Below are positions 1 through 15,200 of a stretch of DNA of 64,000 nucleotides, one piece after another. The translations under genes were made by a program, and so were the position numbers. How positions within the stretch are numbered: position 1 is the first letter of the stretch; every line of letters begins with the position of its first letter. The notes beneath the pieces were generated by a model. It was given only the letters and a program-made list of their open reading frames with translations. It was not told the DNA's origin and ran no database searches. Source of the stretch: Petrosia ficiformis (taxonomy: Eukaryota > Porifera > Demospongiae > Haplosclerida > Petrosiidae); the NCBI GenBank assembly GCA_947044365.1, contig OX345640.1, positions 8,462,171-8,526,170 of the forward strand, written 5' to 3'.

Positions 1-231
1 ACATAGATACTAGATAGATGCATTTAATATGAAATCTTTAAGGTAGTTAAGATATATTAAGTGGATACAAGAAACCAAACACAAAACCATAAAGTATTGA
101 AATAGATGTAATTAGTAACACTTAGATAGATTCAAGTTAGTTAAATAGAATACATATATGTAGATAGATGCATAGGCAGTTAAATAGATATATAAATACA
201 TAAGTAGATTAAATAGAAAAATATTTATAAC

Positions 232-1153
232 CTGTTTTTGTTCTCGTCTAGACAAACTTTCTCCCTTCAAACTTTTATAAAGAAGTCTTGAAGAGACTTT
301 CATATCGAGGAAAAAGAGACGAAATCCATGATAATAATGAACTAGCATATCTTTTAATCTGGTTACTAAAGAAGGCTTTAATTCTGCTACATCTTCAGAT
401 TTTTGTGTGATTGGATCCACTAACTGTTTAAAAGCCTGATAAATAGATGATACAAGAAGATAAATAGATGATACGAGTAGATAAATAGATGATACGAGTA
501 GATAAATAGATGATACAAGAAGATAAATAGATAATACGAGTAGATAAATAGATATATAATAGATACATATAGACATAGATGCTTGTGATCCTAACTTTTT
601 CCTGCTTTCTCTCTTTCAATGATGACACAGCTTTCTCCATTACTGATTTTTCTTCCTCTTCCTTAGATCCGGTAGTGTGCAGTCCAACATGAGGAACATA
701 TACATTTGAAAAACAGATTAGATGGGAGTGCAGTGTGTGCGTCCAATGAAACTGATTTGTATAGTTCAAATGTCTATTTTTCGTAATGTGTTGAGTGGGG
801 TTCCAACTCGAGGTACTATTTACTGGAGTTTGGGGACACACCCATGTCAATCTACAATCTCTATCTATCTCATTATCTGTACACACAGCTGAAATAGATT
901 CGCTAAGTGAAGATACAACTGCTGTATATGTCCATCTTCTGTAGAAACAATTATTGCATCTATTTATTACAATTATAATATAACCACATTTAATTAATGT
1001 CCATTTTGAATTATTCTAATTAATGCCCATTTTGTCTCCTTCCCTCCTTTCAATAAACTATATATACCTGTTATAATTTCCAAATCGCAGAGTGAATTTA
1101 ATAAGAGAAGCATCTGATAGCAATGGATATCTGAAGAGAAGAAGAGATGCCAT
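232..1153 (-). CDS. LETM1: LETM1-like mitochondrial inner-membrane protein, N-terminal part (gene continues off the left edge)
   Basis: Three exons can be read on the minus strand: 1068-1153, 596-938 and 232-435. They join in frame at GT-AG introns. The start codon at 1153 opens a short sequence rich in Leu, Arg and Ser (MASLLLFRYPLL), consistent with a mitochondrial targeting peptide. Exon 2 ends in a Lys/Glu-rich segment. Exon 3 carries the LETM1 signature, with HYYHGFRLFF, LDMKVSSRLL and SLSRREQK matching the conserved region before the membrane segment. The family is known for K+/H+ or Ca2+/H+ exchange and cristae maintenance in the mitochondrial inner membrane. The membrane segment, ribosome-binding-like domain and coiled coils would lie left of the window. 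The start codon is 77 bp from that of RAB24 on the other strand, so the promoter is probably shared. Nothing in 1-231 looks coding; it is A+T-rich with GATA-type repeats and is probably intron. Confidence 0.85.
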
Positions 1154-1230
1154 GTCTACAGACAGACCACTCCTTCTACTCCACCTTTTAAAAAATATAC
1201 TAAGCTCGTATATTTTGACTCGCAAGAGAG
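1154..1230. promoter_or_regulatory. Bidirectional promoter, LETM1/RAB24
   Basis: Only 77 bp separate the divergent start codons of LETM1 (1153, -) and RAB24 (1231, +). Both 5' UTRs and the promoter must overlap here or lie inside the neighbouring first exon. No TATA box or other element was identified with certainty. Confidence 0.4.
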
Positions 1231-3891
<2,661 letters not shown>

Positions 3892-4127
3892 CAAACTATA
3901 TACAATAGTTAATGATTACATATCTCAGTCTTATGTGTTCTGTTAATGCATTATAATGGATTGTTATCTTGTTCTGTTTATTTTAAAGTATATTGGGTTT
4001 TTTTATGTTAGCAATAATAATTGTTATTCATAATTAATTAATAGTGGGTGTGGTCATATTTAGTGGGGGTGTGGTTAATAATTTAGGTGTGGCTTCTTCA
4101 CTTAAATAGTGTATAGTCATTATCGAA

Positions 4128-5674
4128 ATGTCTCTCTTTGGGAAGAAACCAGATCCTAAAGAACAAGTAAGATAGAGATATGACAGTATGATGTGTGAGA
4201 TATATATGTCTGTATATATATGTGTGTGTGTGTGTGTATTTTATATTTATATATATTATATATATATATATATATTGCAGGTTAGAGATTGGAAATCAAA
4301 ATTGAGAAAAGAGCAAAGAGTTATAGATAGACAGATAAATGGTAAGTATATCTATCTATGTCTTGTATAAATATAAACTTCTCTAAACTTTGTTTAATTA
4401 TATATATTTGAACACATGATGAATTATAGTTATATTAAAATGTACTCATACAGTTAATATGTTTCTCCATTTATCGTTGTTCATTTATTGAGACAACATC
4501 AATTATTTTAGCTATACAGAGAGAAGAAGCTAAAGTCAAGAGATCAATAAAAGAGGCAGCAAAAAAAGGCCAGACTGATGTGTGTAAAATACTTGCTAAA
4601 GAGGTTGTTCAATCTCGTAGAGCTGTCAGTAAAATGTACGCATCAAAAGCTCAAATGAATTCTGTCATGATGCAAATGCAGAATCAATTATGTGAGTAGG
4701 TGTGGCTCAATATTATTATATATATTAGACTTTTGTTACCATAGCAACTATACGTATGGCTGGCTCAATTCAGAAAAGTACAGAAGTAATGCATTCAATG
4801 CAACAATTAGTAAAACTGCCAGAAATTCAACGAGCCATGTTTGATCTCAGCAAAGAAATGGCAAAGGTACCAACCTCTTTAAAGAGATAACCAGTATATC
4901 GTATTGAGTACTATAATACTATATACATAATTATATATATATATATATGTGTGTGTGGGATTAATAGTAGGTTTGCATAATGAAGCTTGTGTCATCATGA
5001 TACTTGCATGATACAAGGACCTATTATGACAGAATGCGTATAGTATATCTGAAGAATAAAATATGAGTTCCATATGTTTGTAAAGCAATGGCAATAGTGA
5101 GTAATATACATCACCTTGTAGTCAGTGTATCTAATCTATTTCATTACTTCAGGCTGGGCTAATGGAAGAAATGATTGAGGATACACTTGAAGGAGTAGAA
5201 GATGATGATTTAGAAGATGAAGCTGATGAAGAAGTGGAGAAAGTTTTATTTGAATTAACTCAAGGTATCAACATTATATAAAAACACATCATGTAACAAA
5301 GTGCTATTCTGTACAGTAGTGTTGTATTAGTAGCTATTGTGACTAGTACTACAATATATGTCTACTGTCAGAATAACTTTTGACAATAATAGACACTTTT
5401 AGTTAGATACTGAAGCTTGACATGTTTTTACTAATCCTAACGACGGTAATGTTCATTAACTATAACTAAAATCGTCATTGTATAGGTAAACTAGGAGAGG
5501 TTGAAGCAGTTCCTAGTGGATTACCTGAAGATACATTAGTGGTATGTTTCTATTATTATCAATTATAATAATATTATTATCATTACGTACTTATAGTCGG
5601 AGACAGTAGAAAAGGAATCGGATGAAGAAGAGGAAGAAGAGATGTCTGCAAGATTAGCTCAGCTCAGGAGCTAA
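4128..5674 (+). CDS. CHMP3: CHMP3 / VPS24-like ESCRT-III subunit
   Basis: Seven exons (4128-4166, 4281-4341, 4512-4691, 4745-4866, 5153-5264, 5486-5541, 5597-5674) give 215 residues, against 222 in human CHMP3. The N-terminus MSLFGKKPDPKEQ is the short amphipathic start typical of the family. The basic helical hairpin follows, with conserved DRQI, IQREEAKVKRSIKEAAKKGQ and YASKAQMNSV. An acidic C-terminal part leads to the terminal MSARLAQLRS, which fits the MIM1 motif bound by VPS4 MIT domains. ESCRT-III filaments remodel membranes during endosomal sorting, cytokinesis and related scission. The start codon is 236 bp after the RAB24 stop on the same strand. The gene looks intact. Confidence 0.95.
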
Positions 5675-5929
5675 TAATAATTATCTTTTTATTATATTAT
5701 AATTACATTAATTTTACATGTAGTAGTTATTTAAGAGTTTATTTAATTATTGTTAAACAGTATATTAATAATTATTATCATCATAAAAATTATTATTAAA
5801 ATACATTATTAATGAGTTGAGGGATAAAGACACCAAACTACATTACTAGAATATCTAGCCTAGGGGGTGCCCTACACATCAGCCATGATGATTGGAACTC
5901 AATAGTGCCGATATGAAAATACATCATTA

Positions 5930-6380
5930 ACTTATTTACTATCTTATAATCTGCCGTCAACAGTTAATATACTGAAGCTCAATACAAATAATAAGATAGT
6001 ATTTAGAGGCAAATTCACAACACACATTTTCAACTGTACTATACATAATGCATTGAGTATTCTTACCAGTAGCTCACATCACTTTACAGATGAAATATTG
6101 GATTTAACTACAGTTGTATTCAGATATGAATGTATATCACTAACTTACTATCTTATAATCTGTTGTCAACAGTTTATCATACTGAAGTTCATTACAAATA
6201 ATAAGATGGTATTTAGAGACATACATTCACAACTGATTTTAATTACTAGACTCAACTAACAGTTGTATTCAGATATGAATGTATATCACTAACTTACTAT
6301 CTTATAATCTGCTGTCAACAGTTTATCATACTGAAGTTCATTACAAATAATAAGATGGTATTTAGAGACATACATTCATA
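5930..6380. repeat. Imperfect repeat, about 154-bp unit, in the CHMP3-GOT1 spacer
   Basis: Three related copies share the blocks AACTTACTATCTTATAATCTG, CAACAGTTTATCATACTGAA and ACAAATAATAAGATGGTATT. The second (from about 6137) and third (from about 6291) are 154 bp apart and nearly identical; the first (from about 5930) has diverged. No coding capacity is seen. The rest of the 870-bp spacer is A+T-rich and featureless. Confidence 0.8.
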
Positions 6381-6542
6381 ACCAATTCACTGTAGTATAA
6401 TTCCTAGTTTATTTCTATACATCTATTTAAAAACATAAACATTACCTCAGTCAATACTTCCTAGCTTCTTGTGTCTTTGGTCTTTTTTTCAAAAAATTAA
6501 TTATCATTTTTTTCATGCGCATGCGCGTATCAGAAAAGAAAG

Positions 6543-8702
<2,160 letters not shown>

Positions 8703-8865
8703 TAAATAATGTTGTGTGGGAACAAATCGCTTAGCACTTGTTCATAATAGTATATTATGCTAGAGATTACAATTTGTATTATATTTATTGTTTAATTATT
8801 ATTAAGGTGAGATGTATCTGTTAGATCCAAATACAGATTAATAAAGATTAATGTGTTTTTGATTA

Positions 8866-11298
8866 ATGAGTGGGTGTTACAAAAAAAAATCAAATATGGC
8901 GAAATGTGTGAAGTCTCTTCATGGTGGCTGTCAGTGTATTTTGGGTCGTATTGCAACAGCTGATGTGTTAATTAGACACACCAATGTAAGTGGAAAACAC
9001 TGCTGTATTGAGATACATAAAGTGAAGAGAGAAGCATCACGTGATGACCCATCTTTGCTTGATTCCAGTCAGCCTGATGCTAGTCAGGATCCACACCCTG
9101 ATTCTAGTCAAGATCCACAACCTGATTCCAGTCAGCATGAGATGTTACATAAACTAGAAAACAAAACTAAATATTGTTTAAAATGTACGATAACTGATTA
9201 TAGTAGTAATGGAACATGGATTTCTTGTCGAACGGATTCTTCTTTAAAAAACATTAAATGTTTAAAAAACAAATCATTTCGTTTGAAGAAAAACGTACCA
9301 ACAGATATTAAATTAGGAGATGTGATAATGTTATTACCACCATCTCATAGTGACTATATGCATTACTGTTATGTATTAAGTAAAGGAGTGAAGAAAGGTG
9401 AAATCGTCTTGTGTCAGGTAGTCATGAAACAAGATGGAGGTCATAGTTCTGATCTTGAAGACACTCAAATTGAAAATAGGGGAAAAAAATTAGTTGAGTG
9501 TAATATGTCAGGAATTGAAGGTATTAACCGCAAGAAACGGACATTAGAAGAAAGAGGAGACATGAAGGAGAATGAGGTTAGGCAGAAAGCAATTAAATTG
9601 GATATTACTGATGAAATATTAACCACACCCAAAGCTATACGTACATTATCACCTGTACCATCCATTCCTTCATTATCTCAACAATTATCTGAAGAGCAGT
9701 GTCCCAAATGTAAGCATTTATTCAGTATTATAGAACTAGTATCTCATGTAGAAGAATGCGATAACAATATTCGGTGTCAATATTGTCACAAACTATTTCC
9801 AGTCGTTGATATCATTACTCATGACTGCCCAGAGAAGAATAGGACTACATTAAATGAAGAGGTATGTATTTAATTACGAATTAAATAATTATAATTATCT
9901 ATATATTATCAGGTGACAACAGACGATCCTATTGAGAGATGTATGATGTGTTTCTGTGACTTTCCAATTAGTGAGCTAGTAACACACGCAGTAAAATGTC
10001 AGGGTGAGATGCTTGGATCAAAAGATAGATTCAGAGACTTCCTTCCTTCAATACATGATGTACGTTATATACATTATATTATACTAATCATTATTGTACA
10101 TACTAGGTGGATGCATTAACTATGTCTGTATTAACACCCACTCAACAACAAGCTGTAGATTACGTAAGAGAGACTTCACGAACTGAAGCATCCGATCAAT
10201 ATGCTGATTTATGTATGAGAGTAATTAAGCTGGGATACACACCAAAAGATTTACAAAGGTATGAGAGGAATTTAATAATTAATTATAATTAAATATAATT
10301 ATATATATATATATATAGGGTATTACAATGGGTTCGTCATGACGCCCCTATAATAATACATCTTAATTTGGATCATGTTTTAAATCATCTTATTAAAGAT
10401 ACTCAATACAGGAACCTTTTTGAGATAGGGTCTGGGAGTGGGTCATGTGACTTTTCCGCCAGAAGATCGTGGGAAGTATGTATATTTATAATTATATTAT
10501 ATTATTATGATGTTGTTTTTATTATCAGGATAATATATTTAATAATATATATAAATACAGTAGACCAGAGGAAAGAGTTAAATATGGTGTATTAAATATA
10601 GTTGGTGATCCTCATGGAGTTCGCTGTTGTTACTCATATGGAGACTCATTCATTCAGGTATGATCACGGTAACCATGGTAACCAGTAAATTATGATTTAT
10701 TTATAGTTAAAGAAGGTTAGATTAAGAACAACTTTTGCTTCAATGGACACATCATCATCGTCAGTTAAATTATCATGTTGTGAACACTATGGAAATGTAT
10801 TAAATGAATATGCAGATCCTGAGCTTAGAGCTGTATGTATTAACACACATGTATATATGTATGTATTATATATATACATCTATGTATAGATTCTTGATGT
10901 TGCTACTCATCGAAAAGCTTATATGAAGTCAACAATGATAGGTCATTATAAGGAGGTATGGTTTGTATATATATGTTAATGTGTATGTAGTATATTCATT
11001 ATAGATTCAAATTCATGGTCCTGTTTCTCTATCTGAAAATGTGGATTGTATCGTTGTCAGTCCACGTCACCGTGGTAACCATGCTATTGAGAAGATGTTG
11101 GATAAGTTTGTGGATATTAACAAATGTAATTTAATATGGATGGATAAAGAGAGTGATATAGTAACAGATCTAGGATGGGGAACCACAGAGGGAGCTTATT
11201 ATGATGATTATAGCAGTGATGAGTACTCATCTTTTCCAGAACCTGTATACCATCATCCAGTATATGATAGTGCTGGTTACTATGGTTACTATCATTAA
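8866..11298 (+). CDS. FHA domain / three CCHC zinc fingers / DUF3626-like protein
   Basis: Eight exons (8866-9861, 9913-10059, 10107-10258, 10319-10475, 10529-10657, 10707-10832, 10890-10955, 11005-11298) give 688 residues. Residues about 20-172 form a split FHA (phosphothreonine-binding) domain: GRIATADVLI, NVSGKHC, then SSNGTW and LGDVIML. Between the halves (about 66-92) is an Asp/Pro/Ser/Gln run with four SQ dipeptides. Three fingers follow: C-x2-C-x11-H-x3-C at 279-298, C-x2-C-x11-H-x-C at 304-321 and C-x2-C-x11-H-x3-C from about 342, similar in spacing to UBZ ubiquitin-binding fingers. From about 380 the chain resembles, from memory, bacterial DUF3626 proteins: LTPTQQQAVDYV, IIIHLNLDHV, YRNLFEIGSGSG, RRSWEDNIF, RVKYGVLNIVGDP. 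The biochemical role of DUF3626 is unknown to me. The tail is Tyr/Asp/His-rich. A second Met at 8896 is an alternative start. A DNA-damage role is inference. Confidence 0.8.
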
Positions 11299-11541
11299 TA
11301 GTTTATAAATCCTGTATATCATAATCCATTGTATGATTATTATCATTATTAATATAAACTTTAATAATATTGATAGCAACAAGAACAATTGTTTATTGAC
11401 TTGGAGAATCTTCACTTGGACTTGTAATGATGATGGGTCGATGTAACTAAAAAATGTACATACACAATTATGAACATTATAATTACATACATACATGTGC
11501 ACAAACATAAATATTATAGTACATGCAATATATTGATGTTA

Positions 11542-12045
11542 TCATACTGTATCTGAGATATTTATCCATTTCAATGTAGTGAGGTATTTATCGTCTTGTG
11601 AAGGATGTGTATCTAGTGTCCAATATTTAAATGATGAAAAGGTTTTGTCTATAGAGAGCGTTCTTTGTATATCTTTCTCTTGTACTAGTATATTACCAGA
11701 TAAACTGTCTTTATCTTCTTTTAAAACAACTCCTTTAATTAAGTGTATATAATTATGAAATATATTTAACGAACATACTAATAGTTACCACGGTAACTAG
11801 TAGGTAGTTGTATGGGTGTGCCTTTCAGTGGTCTTCCTCGTAACGATGCACTTAACACTATTATAATAAATATTATAAATATATTATCATTTGAGTATAT
11901 GGATGATACCTTCTTTTCCAAGTGATGAATGTACTGCTGATGATTGTATTGTGGGTTCAAAATATTTACTAACATTAGCTTGTGTTACACCATCAGGAAC
12001 AGTTATTGAACAGGGGAGTAAATGAACTTGTATATTAGTGTCCAT
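11542..12045 (-). CDS. RNASEH2C: Ribonuclease H2 subunit C
   Basis: Three exons on the minus strand (11910-12045, 11789-11857, 11542-11732) give 131 residues; human RNASEH2C has 164. The N-terminal strand HLLPCSITV matches the family LHLLPCEVAV, and SLRGRPLKGTPIQLP matches FRGRCLRGEEVAVPPG. The C-terminal part contains FSSFKYWTLDTHP and LTTLKWINIS, like FTLWGLET and ALTWPSL. Subunit C is a non-catalytic component of the RNase H2 heterotrimer, which removes ribonucleotides from DNA and cleaves RNA:DNA hybrids. The protein is small and its last exon is less conserved, but all joins are in frame. It converges with the FHA gene (243 bp between stops) and diverges from XPO7 (188 bp between starts). 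Confidence 0.85.
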
Positions 12046-12233
12046 TGTTCTAATAAATAATAAATATTATTATAAATAAATAAACAATGACCTACAAAAT
12101 AAACAGTACTCGCATTCCCTCCTAAATTAGGAACCCTTTTCCGTATATCTCCGTATACTCTAAGGTTCTTATGTGTGTGTGTGGATGTGTTCTGCTGTAT
12201 AATCTTTCTGAGATAAGATAATGTTCTTTAAAG
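12046..12233. promoter_or_regulatory. Bidirectional promoter, RNASEH2C/XPO7
   Basis: 188 bp lie between the divergent start codons of RNASEH2C (12045, -) and XPO7 (12234, +). The middle part is less A+T-rich than its surroundings. No specific element was identified. Confidence 0.4.
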
Positions 12234-15200
12234 ATGGAAGAACAGGTTAGGGCTGTAATATGCAACTTGCTGCTTGCATATAATTTCCTTATTTCTATTT
12301 CCAGATATCACAGCTTGAATTATTATGTCAGCAATTGTATGAATCAAATGATATATCAACAAGACAGCAAGCAGAAAAAACATTGGTAGCTTTTTCTGAG
12401 TCTCCAAACTCTCTCCCTCAATGTCAAATATTACTAGAGAGGTCACAAGTAAGTCGGTACTAATTATACATGTGTAGGTAGCACATGGTGTATATATATA
12501 TATATATAATTATATATATATATATATATAGTAAACTCTGGTAATTGCGGACGCTTTTTTTCAATTTGCATGTAAAAATGTCTTACTTTTTACTGTATCA
12601 AGCCAATCTGACGAATTACACCAACGAAATAGACACCACAGTAATCAGCAAGGTGTCACTAGTACAACTGTTCTACTGCCAGTTCTTTAAACTGAAAGGA
12701 TAAAAAGTTATAGTGCGACAAAAGGAAAGACTGTTGAGCAGGTAAAGTCGGACTGTGTAGGGTAATTTCGGACTATGTTTTACGGAGGGATCCACGGAAG
12801 AACACGATTAATAAACGGAAAGCACGTGTGAGGCATGGTAAAGAGAGATGCTTTTTTACTGGATTTTTTTCAAGGTTAGAGGGTTGAATACAAATAAAAT
12901 GTATTCAATATAGAAGTATTACATATATAAGTGATAACTGTAAAAACTGTGTGTGTGTTTAGTTGCATGATTCACAAATGTAGTCTCCTATGTCTTCTAA
13001 TTCTTCTTCTTCTAGTCCTATGCATGCAGCATGGTACCACTGTTTGCATATTTTGCATTCTATCCATGTTTCACTCTCTTCTGTTTCTTCTTCCCAGATA
13101 TTGCCACATTCACCGCACACATCTTGATCGTCATTGTATTTTATCTTTTTGGGTCTAGAACTGGATCTTGCTGGCTGTTTCTCCTTTCTCTTTTTTCCCT
13201 TTGATTTTTGTTTTAGCTTTTCCTCATTTTTTTTCAATCTCTGTAGTTTTCTCTCTTCTTTTTCTAACTCCTTCCTCCTTTTTTCTTCCTCTTGTTTTTT
13301 TTGTATCTCCAGGGCTTCCTCTGCAGTGAGGCTCTCTCCAAGAGAAGCTACTCTTCTTCCTCTTTTAGCTGGTGTACTCTTTGACTTCACCGATTGTTCC
13401 AAGTACTTGAGAAAGAATGCTGGCAGGGATGAATCTGTACTGGTGGTTGATTGTGATGATTGTGATGATTGTGACTCACTGACTGTAGCTTGGCCTGCTG
13501 GTGATGACGATGAGTTGTTTGAGTTTGACTGGTCAGATGTACCTGGATTTGGTGTTGAGTAACCAATATTGGAGTGTGACTGGTTGATCGGAACTGATGT
13601 TGGTGGTGATAATGAAGAGTTAGCAATTCCTGAGCTAGTTGATGTTGATGACGAAGGGCATTGAGAGGTAATAAGTTGGTTTGTTAGTTCACTGTCTATG
13701 TGTGTATTCAATTGTTCTAGCAAAGATTCACCATACATTGGGTCACAATTTAACTCATCTAGGTCTCTTTCATTACCTGATTCATCATTTTCTATATCAT
13801 TAGGGTCATCATTGGTGCCACTGCCAAGTTGTTGTTGTTGTTGTTGCTTTTGTGGCCCAGTTGCCACAAGTGGTCTTGATGGCATAAGAGATCCATCTTC
13901 AATAGCATTACGAGAAAGGGGCATTATTCCTGTTCTCTTGAAGCCATTAACTGCATATGTAGGCTTAAAACCTTTCCATGCTTGGCCAATCAAGTATGGA
14001 AAATCAGTTTTTTTAATATACCGCCGTTCTTTCAAAAAGAGACTATGGGCTGCTTGATCATAAAAACCTTTTAATGGTTTCATGACAGCTACATCCAGTG
14101 GCTGTAGAAGATGGGTTGTGTGTGCTGGTAATTTTGCTAGTTCAATTCTATGTTCAATGGCCAACTGTCTTACTTCATATTTTATATGCGATTCATGGCC
14201 ATCAATAATTAATAGAACTGGTCTTTGCTGGGGTATGTGTGGAATAAATAAGTTCCGAAACCAATCAAGAAAGTTGATTTCGGTCATCCAGCCCTTTGCA
14301 GAGACAGCATATCGAGCTCCTGGAGGTCCGTTCTGTGTATGGTGAGGCATCAATCGTTGACCACTGTACAAAATGTATGGTGGCAACAAAAAACCTGACG
14401 CTGATATGCATACTTGTACAGTAATGTTTTCTTTGCCTGTCCCACCTACTGTGTATTGTGGCGATTTCGCTCCTTTTCTGGCAACAACTTTCTGAGGGCG
14501 ACCACAAAGGCAAAAGCTTGTCTCGTCTGCATTGAACACCCTTTCTGGGTGATTTAAAAGCCCATTTTTTTCTAACAGTGGTTGAAGCACGTCATGAAAC
14601 CAGTGGTCAATAGTACCAGCATGAGTGTTCTTAGCTCGAGCTATTTGTAAGCTTTGTGGCTTCCTCATTGAGAGGTTAGGGTTTCGCTTGAGGAAATTGC
14701 TCCACCAATATCTACCTGGCACCCCATTTAAAAATAAATCACTTTTGTTTTTTTCTTTTAAGTAGTCAGCTACGATTGCTATGACATCCTTTTTACCCAA
14801 GCCGATTCCCCAGTCGGAAAAGTTTACACATACCTCAGCAATTATACCTTCTTCTTCTGCTGACAGCCTAGGTGGTCTTCCTTGTTTGGAACCCTTGCCA
14901 TTTAACCTATCATTGAGAGTTTGTCTGGGAATATTGTACAATTGTGCTGCTCTGTACTGGGTTAGCTCACCATCTTTTACCCTCTGTATAGCCTCTTGTA
15001 TGTCTGGTTCACTGTATTTTTTTTTCATTCCACAGGTCTGAGACATCTATAATACCAAAGATTTTACTTTATTTACTTTTAAAATGAATTGTTTACTTAC
15101 CTTTTTATGCACTTTCTCAACTAAATAAACACAAAACTTAGTGTACAGCCTACTGTTAACCACTTCAAAGATCCAGCTGGAATAATTTGCAGGTGTCATG

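Noticed and set aside
13134..14513. Open frames overlapping the transposase on both strands
   Set aside because: Shadows of the transposase frame; sequence biased by its Ser-rich and Lys-rich regions.
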